Shown here: positions 20,791 to 28,349 of the stretch, piece after piece | Numbering within the stretch: the stretch's first letter is position 1 | Layout of the letters: the number at the start of each line of letters is the position of its first letter | Assembly: GCF_002245695.1 (NCBI RefSeq) | Contig: NZ_NOII01000007.1 | Coordinates: 1-56,957, forward strand | From: Fictibacillus aquaticus | GTDB taxonomy: Bacteria; Bacillota; Bacilli; Bacillales; Fictibacillaceae | Direction: 5' to 3' | DNA length: 56,957 nt | Program-made: the position numbers and the translations under genes | Notes under the pieces: model-generated | Told to the model about the DNA's origin: nothing | Seen by the model: only the letters and a program-made list of their open reading frames with translations | Databases searched by the model: none

Positions 20791-20921
20791 GAATAAGTTC
20801 TTCTTGATAGCTTCATTCCAATATCAAAGGAGATAACCGGTTTCTGGCTAACTCCCACCTTGTTTTTCTTCTTTATTTACCGAATAGTTGCTCTTAATGA
20901 AAAAATCCTTAAATTTAAACA

Positions 20922-20950
20922 TAAAAAAGCACCTCCATCAGGAGATGCTT
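20922..20950 (-). terminator. tRNA operon terminator
   Basis: AAGCATCTCC-TGAT-GGAGGTGCTT plus T run on the minus strand, 19 bases after the tRNA-Glu CCA end. Confidence 0.85.
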
Positions 20951-20968
20951 GAATGTGTGTTTATGTAA

Positions 20969-21043
20969 TGGTGACCCATACGGGATTCGAACCCGTGTTA
21001 CCGCCGTGAAAGGGCGGTGTCTTAACCGCTTGACCAATGGGCC
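20969..21043 (-). tRNA. tRNA-Glu (TTC)
   Basis: A 75-nt gene including an encoded CCA. The acceptor stem GGCCCAT pairs with ATGGGTC, the anticodon loop is CTTTCAC (anticodon TTC), and the T-loop GGTTCGAATCC is standard. It is the second gene of a two-tRNA unit upstream of spoIIE, as in the B. subtilis trnSL cluster. Confidence 0.97.
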
Positions 21044-21059
21044 GTTGTCTTTAAAAATA

Positions 21060-21136
21060 TGGTAGCGGCGGAGGGAGTCGAACCCACGACCTCACGGGTA
21101 TGAACCGTACGCTCTAGCCAGCTGAGCTACACCGCC
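21060..21136 (-). tRNA. tRNA-Met (CAT), elongator
   Basis: A 77-nt gene with encoded CCA; acceptor GGCGGTG, D-loop AGCTCAGCTGGCTAGAGC and anticodon CAT within GGTTCATACC. The sequence closely follows the Bacillus elongator Met tRNA rather than the initiator or the lysidine-type Ile tRNA. It is 16 bases upstream of tRNA-Glu. Confidence 0.93.
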
Positions 21137-21158
21137 ATATGTAAAAGACACAAGTAGT

Positions 21159-21187
21159 ATATTACTAGATACGTCGAATACTGTCAA
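21159..21187 (-). promoter_or_regulatory. tRNA operon promoter, sigma-A
   Basis: TTGACA (21182-21187), a 17-bp spacer and TAATAT (21159-21164), 22 bases upstream of the mature tRNA-Met 5' end. Confidence 0.85.
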
Positions 21188-21229
21188 TAACTCTTAAAAT
21201 AAAAATGTATTCTGATAATTTAAAAGGTC

Positions 21230-21427
21230 TTAAAAGAAAATATAGCACTTGGTGCAATAAGGAGTCGAGTTGAGTCTTTCTACCTCTTTATTGCATTTCG
21301 GACAGACAACATGCGAGCTTTCCTTTCGCCGCCGTTCTTCTGCCAGCCGCAGAGCGTAGCTTCGGAGAGACAGCATCACGCCCATTAAAAGGATACACAG
21401 GAAGATTACCATACAAATCCGCCTCAT
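21230..21427 (-). CDS. Small membrane protein with C-terminal zinc ribbon
   Basis: Not recognised as a named gene. The predicted 65-residue protein has one membrane segment (about residues 4-22, CMVIFLCILLMGVMLSL), a charged stretch (RLAEERRRKESS) and two CxxC pairs, CPKC and CTKC, separated by 14 residues, which look like a small zinc ribbon facing the cytoplasm. It lies between the yabR terminator and the tRNA promoter. Start uncertain: ATG at 21427 has a poor ribosome site; ATG at 21412 is preceded by GAGGCGG. The gene is supported only by the coherent TM plus paired-Cys layout. Confidence 0.5.
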   Translation of the reverse strand: MRRICMVIFLCILLMGVMLSLRSYALRLAEERRRKESSHVVCPKCNKEVERLNSTPYCTKCYIFF

Positions 21428-21453
21428 CTTTTTTATAGTGTCCCAAATAAAAC

Positions 21454-21483
21454 ATAAAGCCCCGGGCAAAATCCCGGAGCTTT
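21454..21483 (-). terminator. yabR terminator
   Basis: AAAGCTCCGGG-ATTTTG-CCCGGGGCTTTA on the minus strand, 40 bases downstream of the yabR stop. Confidence 0.8.
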
Positions 21484-21521
21484 CAATATGGTATGAGCAT
21501 TGCAATGTTTAGAACAGCAAA

Positions 21522-21968
21522 TTACCCTCGGCGTGCGCCGCGTCCGCCGCGTTTTGATTCTGTCTGGCGCTTTAGCGTGGACAAGCGGTCTTCGCTGTCT
21601 TTGAGGAACTTGCTTACTTTATCCTCAAACGTCAACGCTGTTGGCTGATGTCCGCCGCGGTTATTTGGTCTGCGGGATTTTTGGAATCCTCCGCCGCCGC
21701 CACCGCCGCGATGGCTGTGGGTTGGAGCTGCGTTTTCTTTTGCCTTTTTTATCGATAAGCCGATCTTACCGTCCTTCTCGATATTCATGACTTTTACTTC
21801 GACTTGGTCACCAACTTTTAAATGATCGTTGATGTCTTTCACATAATTGTCCGCTACTTCACTAATATGAACAAGTCCGGTAGTACCCCCTGGCAGCTCA
21901 ACAAACGCCCCAAAATGAGTAATTCCTGTAACCTTCCCCTGCAGCTTGCTGCCTACTTCAATTGACAT
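21522..21968 (-). CDS. yabR: S1-domain RNA-binding protein YabR
   Basis: A 148-residue general-stress-type S1 protein. Residues 1-75 form one S1 domain (GSKLQGKVTGITHFGAFVEL, TTGLVHISEVAD, GDQVEVKVMNIEKDGKIGLS), expected to bind RNA or the ribosome. The rest is low complexity: a glycine run around residues 90-95, then a basic tail ending ESKRGGRGARRG. The tail is longer than in B. subtilis YabR. It lies downstream of divIC, as in B. subtilis. Function in the cell is not established to my knowledge. Confidence 0.92.
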   Translation of the reverse strand: MSIEVGSKLQGKVTGITHFGAFVELPGGTTGLVHISEVADNYVKDINDHLKVGDQVEVKVMNIEKDGKIGLSIKKAKENAAPTHSHRGGGGGGGFQKSRRPNNRGGHQPTALTFEDKVSKFLKDSEDRLSTLKRQTESKRGGRGARRG

Positions 21969-22033
21969 GCAAAAAATGCTCCTCCTTAAGTAATTTCAAT
22001 CCATTTTATTATACATTCGAAAAAATTGTTGTG

Positions 22034-22411
22034 TCAATCCGACTTAGATTCCGGAAGCTTAAAGATTGTCTCTCCCGGTTTGGACATAAAGAAGTCTCGA
22101 CGCAAAATTTCTCCGATGTATTCCACATCATTTAGTTTATTCACTTCATCCTTAAGTTGTTCCTTTTCTTTCCGGACTGTTTTGAGTTCTTGCTGCAATT
22201 CCTTTTCTTCCTGTTTTTGCTCATCAATCGTGGAAAGCTGGCTTGCTATCGTTGATACAACAAAAAAGGCGAGGAAAGAGAATACCGTCAAAAACACCGT
22301 CAGGCGCCGGTAAAGGCCGCGTTTACGTTTTGCCAGCACTTTCTGCTGAAGCTCTTGTTCCTGAACATACCCCGAATGAATCTCCGTTATCTTTTTCGGA
22401 CGCTGGATCAT
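22034..22411 (-). CDS. divIC: Septum formation initiator, cell-division protein DivIC
   Basis: Bitopic membrane protein of the division complex, partner of FtsL and DivIB at the septum. The 125-residue protein has a basic cytoplasmic N terminus, one membrane segment (about 37-57, LTVFLTVFSFLAFFVVSTIAS) and an extracytoplasmic coiled coil rich in Glu, Lys and Gln (residues 60-95), then the conserved NDVEYIGEILRRDFFMSKPGE motif region. It lies downstream of yabP-yabQ, as in other spore formers. Confidence 0.96.
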   Translation of the reverse strand: MIQRPKKITEIHSGYVQEQELQQKVLAKRKRGLYRRLTVFLTVFSFLAFFVVSTIASQLSTIDEQKQEEKELQQELKTVRKEKEQLKDEVNKLNDVEYIGEILRRDFFMSKPGETIFKLPESKSD

Positions 22412-22436
22412 CTTTTCCCCCCTTCCAAGGGTTTTA

Positions 22437-23030
22437 TTACTTTTTGAACCATGTTACTGCTTTATTCCATGCCGAACGCAGAAACCCTGCTTTCTTGGAC
22501 ACTTTATCTTTAAAAGTATACCATGTTTGCTTCGGAATGAAACTCCATATCAGCAGCCCTGTCCATTTAAAGGGGAGAAAAATAATTTTAAGCAGCGAGA
22601 AAGCGATGCGCCATACCATATTCAAAGCCCACATAATAATTGCAAGCAGCAAGGTGAATATCCACTTGATCGGGTTGACCACTAAAACTTCCAGCAGCCT
22701 CTTAATAAAACGAAGCACTGCGGCCACTATTTGAATCGTCCGCTCGAGTATCCGTTTATACGTCTTTTCTAAAAGGGCTTTGTAAGCTGAAAACCCGCAC
22801 AGAAGGGCAAGGAATATATAAAAGCGGACTTCAGCATGATTGACCTGCAGCAGCACATAGAATACAAGAAGCGCCTGCAGCACCCAGAAAAGAAAGTCAT
22901 TGATAAAATGAAACCAATTCCATTTCTTTTTTTCATGCAGAAAGCGCCCGTAAGTATCCATGGCCATGCCGATCCAGATGCCCATCGCAACCATGCTGAG
23001 GATCGTCTGAAACTGCACTGTCAGCGTCAT
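22437..23030 (-). CDS. yabQ: Spore cortex biosynthesis membrane protein YabQ
   Basis: A 197-residue polytopic membrane protein; the B. subtilis homologue is made in the mother cell and is needed for the spore cortex. Hydrophobic segments lie at about 8-24, 44-64 and 68-85, followed by a basic stretch and more hydrophobic helices around 115-155. Its ATG overlaps the yabP stop (ATGA), so the pair is coupled, and divIC follows after 25 bases. Confidence 0.93.
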   Translation of the reverse strand: MTLTVQFQTILSMVAMGIWIGMAMDTYGRFLHEKKKWNWFHFINDFLFWVLQALLVFYVLLQVNHAEVRFYIFLALLCGFSAYKALLEKTYKRILERTIQIVAAVLRFIKRLLEVLVVNPIKWIFTLLLAIIMWALNMVWRIAFSLLKIIFLPFKWTGLLIWSFIPKQTWYTFKDKVSKKAGFLRSAWNKAVTWFKK

Positions 23031-23338
23031 TTGAATAGCTTGCTGAAAAATCCTTTAGTCTTTTCGCCGCCCTGCTGCTGGTCTAAGTACACGAGGTCAA
23101 AAATCTTCCCCTCGATTGCAACCATGCCCGACTCTACATTCAGATTTTTCATTTTCAGATTGCTGCCCCTAATAGCAAGAAAGCCCATCGATGTCTCGAG
23201 CAGGAACTCTTCGTTATCAAATGATTCCACATGCTTGACCCCAGTTATCTCAAGGGTCTTTCTGCCAATCATTTTCACATCATGGCCCGGCAGGCTGTCT
23301 TTCTGCCCGGAAGATCCGTATTCATAATATTGGTTCAT
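23027..23338 (-). CDS. yabP: Sporulation protein YabP
   Basis: A 103-residue YabP/YqfC-family protein without membrane segments, encoded next to yabQ and expected in the mother cell during sporulation. Conserved features are HDVKMIGRKTLEITGVKHVESFD and LAIRGSNLKMKNLNVESG; exact function unknown. The ATG at 23338 follows GGAGGG at 7 bases. In B. subtilis it directly follows rqcP (yabO); here a repeat and a plus-strand gene separate them. I see no clear sigma-E promoter upstream, only a possible -10 (CATATAAAT). Confidence 0.93.
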   Translation of the reverse strand: MNQYYEYGSSGQKDSLPGHDVKMIGRKTLEITGVKHVESFDNEEFLLETSMGFLAIRGSNLKMKNLNVESGMVAIEGKIFDLVYLDQQQGGEKTKGFFSKLFK

Positions 23339-23410
23339 CCGCTTCCCTCCTCTTGTCCGTACATTTATATGAGACAAGGGTGGAGGTTAGAACAAGCCTG
23401 GTGTCATATT

Positions 23411-23751
23411 AAATTTCGTAAAACTTTGTCGCTTTTAAAGAAATCAGAGAAGAAGTTGATCTCCGTTTCAGGCGCACGCTTTCCGCGGGGCAGGCGGTGA
23501 GCCACTCGCCGCTACGCGCCATTGAGTGTCTCACCTGACCGCTTGTCCCGCAGGAGTCGGCACCTTACACTCCGATCAACTTTATCAATGATGGATTCAA
23601 GATGATCAAGCAAGCGCATGTGGTGAATATGCCAGCCATAGCATTCGAACCTAAAATCAACATCTCTGATGGATTTGACATTGAAGCTTACACTACAGCG
23701 GCAATTCTACTGAACTTTTTTAACAAAATGAACTATCTTTAGAAAGCAGCC
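23411..23751. repeat. Hairpin element copy B
   Basis: Typical family copy. Core of 126 bp from GTTGATC (23455) to GATCAAC (23580), with GCACGCTTTCCGCGGGG, an inner stem GGTGAGCCACTC / GAGTGTCTCACC, and CAGGAGTCGGCACCTT. The outer left end reads AAATTTCGTAAAACTTTGTCGCTTTT; the right end AGAAAGCAGCC is related in inverse orientation. Lies between yabP and the SunI-like gene. Confidence 0.85.
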
Positions 23752-23775
23752 GTTCCTATATGTTAATTAGGAGAC

Positions 23776-23803
23776 TTACAATTTATGTTAAAAGTTGTAT
23801 GAT
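23776..23803 (+). promoter_or_regulatory. Promoter of SunI-like gene
   Basis: TTACAA (23776-23781), a 16-bp spacer and TATGAT (23798-23803) on the plus strand, about 25 bases before the ATG. Confidence 0.5.
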
Positions 23804-23827
23804 ATAGAATGTGTGAGGTGGTCAGTA

Positions 23828-24094
23828 ATGGAGTTATTCGAGATTAAAGTGGCTAAAAAAGGTGAACATCTTCTTATCAAGTGGCAATTATCCAAAATCG
23901 AGATACCATTATCAGATATAACAGATGTGGTAAATGATGATACATATGCTGGAGAAGAAAAGTCAGCGATTAGGATTGGAAACCCGTATGGCAATACTGA
24001 TAGAGTGGTAATCAAAACTTTGAAGGGGACTTATGTGCTGTTCACCAGCATTGGTGGTATGCGAGATAAAATTTTGTCATTTATGGCTGCTTAA
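23828..24094 (+). CDS. SunI/YnzG-like PH-domain protein
   Basis: An 88-residue protein, one of only two plus-strand genes here. The patterns [31 protein letters not shown] and [12 protein letters not shown] resemble the SunI/YnzG family of small bacterial PH-domain proteins; SunI gives immunity to sublancin. There is no bacteriocin gene nearby, and unlike SunI I see no membrane segment, so an immunity role is inference. ATG at 23828 follows GAGGTGG. It has its own promoter and a perfect-stem terminator, and it interrupts the usual rqcP-yabP neighbourhood next to a hairpin element, suggesting an inserted islet. The family call is from memory of its motifs. Confidence 0.7.
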   Translation: MELFEIKVAKKGEHLLIKWQLSKIEIPLSDITDVVNDDTYAGEEKSAIRIGNPYGNTDRVVIKTLKGTYVLFTSIGGMRDKILSFMAA

Positions 24095-24097
24095 AAC

Positions 24098-24138
24098 AAA
24101 CAGGGGGTCCGGTACTGTGTGTACCGGACCCCCTGTTT
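24098..24138 (+). terminator. Bidirectional terminator, perfect 18-bp stem
   Basis: Arms 24098-24115 and 24121-24138 are exactly complementary around a TGTGT loop; the centre reads GGGGGTCCGGTAC / GTACCGGACCCCC. T-rich tails on both sides suit convergent termination of the SunI-like gene and rqcP. The same arm occurs as orphan half-sites at 28318 and 33832. Confidence 0.9.
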
Positions 24139-24145
24139 TGTTCTT

Positions 24146-24412
24146 TTATTCAGCCGTTTTAATGCTTTCTTCACTGATGACGGAATACATGCCCTCGGCA
24201 TCTTCCTTGCGGGTCGTTTCTTTTAGTTCGTTGATACGAACTTTAACCATCTTCTGACCGAAGCGGATTGCAAGCTCATCTCCCACTTTTACGTCGGAGG
24301 AGGCTTTCGCTGTCGTACCGTTGATGGCGATACGGCCCTGATCTGAGATTTCCTTCGCCACGGTTCTGCGTTTGATGAGGCGGGAAACCTTCAGAAACTT
24401 ATCAAGACGCAT
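24146..24412 (-). CDS. rqcP: S4-domain ribosome quality-control factor RqcP
   Basis: An 88-residue S4 RNA-binding protein of the Hsp15/YabO type ([22 protein letters not shown] with the downstream [13 protein letters not shown]). In B. subtilis RqcP works with RqcH on obstructed 50S subunits during alanine tailing. The N-terminal 60 residues are the S4 fold; the C-terminal tail is acidic. It starts 2 bases after the hup stop, so the two are cotranscribed. Confidence 0.92.
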   Translation of the reverse strand: MRLDKFLKVSRLIKRRTVAKEISDQGRIAINGTTAKASSDVKVGDELAIRFGQKMVKVRINELKETTRKEDAEGMYSVISEESIKTAE

Positions 24413-24414
24413 GA

Positions 24415-24687
24415 TTACTTAACAGCTTCTTTCAGCTTGTTGCCCGCTTTGAATGCTGGAACCGTTGAAGCAGGAATCGTGATTTCTTTTCCTGTTTGCG
24501 GGTTGCGTCCAGTGCGGCTAGCGCGCTCGCGTGTTTCGAATGTGCCGAATCCGACAAATTGTACTTTGTCGCCATCTTTAAGTGCAGCTGTAATTTCGTC
24601 GATCACACCATTTACTACGGCTTCTACATCTTTCTTTGTAAGACCAGACTTCTCTGAGATATTTGTTACTAGTTCATTTTTGTTCAT
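24415..24687 (-). CDS. hup: DNA-binding protein HU
   Basis: Histone-like HU that bends and compacts DNA as a dimer. The 90-residue sequence is complete: [22 protein letters not shown], then the [23 protein letters not shown] arm with the intercalating-proline region, and [15 protein letters not shown]. In B. subtilis the main HU gene (hbs) is elsewhere and yabN is next to yabO; here hup lies between mazG and rqcP. Whether this is the only HU gene cannot be known from this window. Good GGAGG ribosome site. Confidence 0.95.
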   Translation of the reverse strand: MNKNELVTNISEKSGLTKKDVEAVVNGVIDEITAALKDGDKVQFVGFGTFETRERASRTGRNPQTGKEITIPASTVPAFKAGNKLKEAVK

Positions 24688-24725
24688 TTTAAAAGACCTC
24701 CTTTAGTTTCTATCAAATGATTCGT

Positions 24726-24754
24726 GTTAAACCGTTGAAAATTAAGGGTTTCAA
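24726..24754 (-). promoter_or_regulatory. Candidate hup promoter
   Basis: TTGAAA (24749-24754), a 17-bp spacer and TTTAAC (24726-24731) on the minus strand, about 40 bases upstream of hup. An HU gene is expected to be transcribed more strongly than mazG upstream. Confidence 0.4.
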
Positions 24755-24804
24755 CTGATTCTCGGAACATAATTCTCTATTTTTTAATAGATTCCTTCTT
24801 ATCT

Positions 24805-26250
24805 TCAATAAATTTCTTTCGCTTTGTTCCATAAATCGTCCATTTCCTGCAAATCCGAGTCTTCCGGCGTTTTTCCTGCCTTTTCAAGTTCATTTTCAAT
24901 AAAACGGAATCGGTTGAAAAATTTTCGGTTTGTCGCTTGCAGAGCTTCCTCAGGATCGATTCCGTTGAACCTGGCAAGATTGACGACTGCGAATAAAATA
25001 TCGCCCATCTCCTTCAAGCGCTCATCATCGCTTGCTGCCTCTTTAAATTCCTGAAGCTCTTCTGAAATTTTATCCCATACCGGCTGTTCATCTGGCCAGT
25101 CAAATCCTACTTTCGCCGCTTTCTTTTGCAGCGAAAATGCCTTCATGAGAGAAGGGAGACCTTTAGAGATGCCGTCGAGCAGAGATTCTCTCGTTTCTTT
25201 TCCTTTTTCCTGCTTTTTAATTTCTTCCCAGTTCGCCAGCACTTCGTCAGCATCTTTAGCATCTGCCGTGCCGAACACATGAGGATGCCTGCGGATCATT
25301 TTAGAAGCGGTGTTTTCGATCACATCATCGATAGAGAAATACCCTTCCTCTTCCCCGATTTGAGCGTGCAGCAGCACCTGAAGCAGCACATCGCCAAGCT
25401 CTTCTGCAAGATGGTCGTCATCTTCCTCGTCGATCGCCTCGAGCACCTCATACGCTTCTTCGATCAAGTACTTTTTAAGCGATGAGTGTGTCTGTTTCTG
25501 ATCCCATGGGCAGCCCCCTGGTGCTCTGAGTGCTGCGATTACGCCGCGCAGAAAGTCGAAGTCGCGGTACATCTGCTCTTCCTTTTTGACGGGCGGAATA
25601 TAAAGCGCAGTAAGGTTATTCAGTTCCACAGCTTGATCGAGCTCATAGAGCGGAGTAGCCGTGATTTTTTCACTCGCACTGCCTGCTGCCGTTACGACAT
25701 AAACGGTGTGATCGTCGCTGTATTTTTCCATAAGTGTCAGCTTTACGTCTGAAGCGATATACGCATCATATACCTGTACAATAATAAGATGGCTCCGGAT
25801 TTGAATGGTTTCTTTAACAAGCGCCGTTCCGTCCAGAATCTGACAGCCTTCTATTGGGTCGATTCGGAGAGCCGTGTACATCTCATCCAAAAAGCTTTTT
25901 CCTCCAAGCACATCAATCTCAATGCCTGGTGACTGATGAAGCAGAAGCTGGACCGTCTGTTCGGCGACAAGCGGGTGGCCTGGCACGGCATAAAGAACAT
26001 CTCCGTCAGCTGATCTTTGGCGGAGGTCCGCCGCTATTTCTTCGTATACAGGCTCAAAAGAATCGTGTTTTTCGTAAACACTGTCATACGAATCTATAGA
26101 AATCCCTCTGTCCCGGAGCTCCTGCACTGCCGGATGATCATCAGTACGTACGAGCAAGCTTCCTGCTTTCATGATCGTTTCATAAATGCCCAGGGTCATC
26201 TGCGACAAATCCCCGGCTCCAAGTCCGATAATCGTTATTTTCCCTGCCAT
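24805..26250 (-). CDS. mazG: Tetrapyrrole methylase-domain / MazG nucleotide pyrophosphohydrolase fusion
   Basis: A 481-residue two-part protein, YabN in B. subtilis. Residues 1-210 form a tetrapyrrole (SAM-dependent) methylase-like domain beginning GKITIIGLGAGDLSQMTLG; its substrate is unknown. Residues 225-480 hold MazG modules, with the metal-binding EELGDVLLQVLLHAQI and a second KEMGDILFAVVNLAR, which hydrolyse nucleoside triphosphates to monophosphates. The start overlaps the end of yabM by 16 bases. Housecleaning of aberrant nucleotides is the usual view. Confidence 0.93.
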   Translation of the reverse strand: MAGKITIIGLGAGDLSQMTLGIYETIMKAGSLLVRTDDHPAVQELRDRGISIDSYDSVYEKHDSFEPVYEEIAADLRQRSADGDVLYAVPGHPLVAEQTVQLLLHQSPGIEIDVLGGKSFLDEMYTALRIDPIEGCQILDGTALVKETIQIRSHLIIVQVYDAYIASDVKLTLMEKYSDDHTVYVVTAAGSASEKITATPLYELDQAVELNNLTALYIPPVKKEEQMYRDFDFLRGVIAALRAPGGCPWDQKQTHSSLKKYLIEEAYEVLEAIDEEDDDHLAEELGDVLLQVLLHAQIGEEEGYFSIDDVIENTASKMIRRHPHVFGTADAKDADEVLANWEEIKKQEKGKETRESLLDGISKGLPSLMKAFSLQKKAAKVGFDWPDEQPVWDKISEELQEFKEAASDDERLKEMGDILFAVVNLARFNGIDPEEALQATNRKFFNRFRFIENELEKAGKTPEDSDLQEMDDLWNKAKEIY

Positions 26251-27848
26251 CTCTGTCTCCTTTTATTCCATGAGTCTGCCCATTTGCGTGCTTTAGGAAC
26301 AGCCTCGAGTATAGACTCCATGTTTTCATTGCGCAAATATTTTGCTGCAAGCAATGCTGCAAAAAATGTTCCCGCTCCTATTATAGCTGAGAGGATTGCC
26401 GCCGCTGAAGCTTCGAGTCTGTGATTCAAGCCCGTTAAAGCGGTCAGCCCTTCCATTGCGAGGATTGCTGCAAGCAGCATAAGAACTAATGCCGCTGTGA
26501 GCTTCAGTATGTCCAATCCCCAGCTGCGCCACGTAAAGACAGCGGTTTTTCTTTGCAATAAAAAAATCTGAATAAATGCCGTAGCCCCTGTTGCGATAAC
26601 AGTTGCTATACCCGCTCCCATCATGCCCCAGATCGGAATGAGCCAAACGTTCAGCACAACTTTTAAAAAGACTCCCGCCACCACGGCGATTCCAGCTGAC
26701 CGGTAAAGACCGAGACCTTGGAGTAATCCTGTAGCCGTAAAAATGACTGATGCAAACAGAACCGAAAGTGACAAAACTGACAGCTCGATAGAACCGTCGC
26801 TGTTTTTAAACAGCATCATATTCACTGGTTCCATTATAACAGCAAGCCCCAAAGCGGCCGCTGCACCGAAAGAAATGCTTATTTTTAAAGAAAGGCGGCA
26901 TAGACTGCGGACCTTTTCGTGTTCTTTCGCTGTATAAAGCGCAGACACCTCAGGAACAAGGGCAAGCGCAAGAGACGCAGCAAGCACGGTGCCAAGCTGA
27001 AGAAGCGGCTGACCGCGGTCGAAGATTCCTTTAAGTTCACGTGCCGGCAGTTCGCGGTACCCGTTTTCTGTCAGCAGGTTTACAAAGCTGAACGCATCTG
27101 CCATCTGCATAAGAACGAGGACCATCGCACTGAGCGACAAGTAAATGCTCCCTCGCAAAAGCTCCTTTAAAACACTGAACGAAAATGAAAACGTACGCCT
27201 CAATTTATGAGTGCTGCTTGTTTTAAAATAACGGTAAAGCAATATGGATGAAATAACCGCTCCAGACAAAGACCCTGCCAGCGCGCCAGTTCCTGTTTCG
27301 TAAGCTGAGCTCCCTGCCTTCACCAGCACGTACGAAACAATCAGTATCCCGCTCACCCGCACAATCTGTTCGATAATTTGAGTTACCGCTGTTGAAACCA
27401 TCTCACCCATGCCTTGAAAATATCCGCGGTAAAACGCGGTAAACGGAATAACCAGAAACAAGAAGCTTATCACCCTGAGCGGATCAGATAGTGCCGGATC
27501 TCCCATCCATAAAGCTAAACGCGGCGCGGAAGAAAAAAGGAGGATAAACGTCAGTCCTCCAAGTGCACAAACAGACCAAAACGAGGTAGCGATTACATCC
27601 TTCTCTTTCGCACTTCCTCTATGTACAGAAACAACCCTAGAAAACGCCATCGGATATCCAGTAAAAGCAATCGCCGCTGCGATAGCATAAAACGGATAAA
27701 CCTGCTGAAAAACATAAAAACCAAGATCGCCCGCTATATTCTGATAAGGAATACGATAGACCGCACTGAGAATCTTCACAACAAGACCCGCCGCAGTAAG
27801 CAAAAGAGCCCCCCGCCAAAGCGAACGATTAACATTATCCAAAGTCAT
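26235..27848 (-). CDS. yabM: MATE/MVF-family lipid flippase-like protein YabM
   Basis: A 537-residue polytopic membrane protein with about 14 hydrophobic segments, related to SpoVB and Wzx/MurJ-type exporters of lipid-linked sugars. It begins with SLWRGALLLTAAGLVVKILSAVYRIPYQNIAG, the family N-terminal signature region. Likely role is polysaccharide or peptidoglycan precursor export, possibly during sporulation; that is inferred from family. Start: ATG at 27848, although AGGGG is better placed for a TTG at 27842. It lies between spoVT and mazG, as in B. subtilis. Confidence 0.88.
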   Translation of the reverse strand: MTLDNVNRSLWRGALLLTAAGLVVKILSAVYRIPYQNIAGDLGFYVFQQVYPFYAIAAAIAFTGYPMAFSRVVSVHRGSAKEKDVIATSFWSVCALGGLTFILLFSSAPRLALWMGDPALSDPLRVISFLFLVIPFTAFYRGYFQGMGEMVSTAVTQIIEQIVRVSGILIVSYVLVKAGSSAYETGTGALAGSLSGAVISSILLYRYFKTSSTHKLRRTFSFSFSVLKELLRGSIYLSLSAMVLVLMQMADAFSFVNLLTENGYRELPARELKGIFDRGQPLLQLGTVLAASLALALVPEVSALYTAKEHEKVRSLCRLSLKISISFGAAAALGLAVIMEPVNMMLFKNSDGSIELSVLSLSVLFASVIFTATGLLQGLGLYRSAGIAVVAGVFLKVVLNVWLIPIWGMMGAGIATVIATGATAFIQIFLLQRKTAVFTWRSWGLDILKLTAALVLMLLAAILAMEGLTALTGLNHRLEASAAAILSAIIGAGTFFAALLAAKYLRNENMESILEAVPKARKWADSWNKRRQRWQGK

Positions 27849-27890
27849 TACCCCTAATAACACAACATTTTTCAACGTATTATAACATAA

Positions 27891-28220
27891 GGCTGATTTC
27901 GTAAACTATGGTGCTTTTAAGGATTCAGAGAAGCGGTTGATCTCCGTTTCAGGCGCACGCTTTCCGCGGGGTGAGCGGTGAGCCCTTCCGTCGCATGCGC
28001 CATTGGAAGGTCTCACCTGTCTCACTCATCCCGCAGGAGTCGGCACCTTACACTCCAACCAACTTTCAGTGAAGTATTCAAAGCTGATTAAGAATGTGAT
28101 GAAAATGTCAGCTAAAGCAAATGAATAAAAATATCTCATTGAAAAGGCGTTGAAGCATTATTCCTCATGGGCAATTCGGCAGAACCTTTTTCAAAAGCAA
28201 CAATCTTTTAAGAAAGAGCC
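27891..28220. repeat. Hairpin element copy C, probably full length
   Basis: A 330-bp copy whose ends are inverted relatives: GGCTGATTTCGTAAACTATG at the left and, read inward from the right, GGCTCTTTCTTAAAAGATTG, both followed by G(T/G)TGCTTTT. The 128-bp core (27936-28063) carries GCACGCTTTCCGCGGGG, inner stem GGTGAGCCCTTCC / GGAAGGTCTCACC, and GTCGGCACCTTACACTCC. It fills most of the yabM-spoVT gap. Confidence 0.85.
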
Positions 28221-28349
28221 GACACAAAAAGAAAATCCAAAACACTCTCGCGACTCCAGCATATTACTTCGAAGAAAATGTTTTTTACCCAAACATGTCC
28301 AAAAATAAACACCACCAGTACCGGACCCCCAACCCAAATTAACCAATCA

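Noticed and set aside
23339-23410. Sigma-E promoter for yabP
   Set aside because: A CATATAAAT -10 is present but no acceptable -35 at the right distance.
23788-24015. Minus-strand frame opposite the SunI-like gene
   Set aside because: The plus-strand frame has a ribosome site, promoter, terminator and family motifs; the minus frame has none of these.
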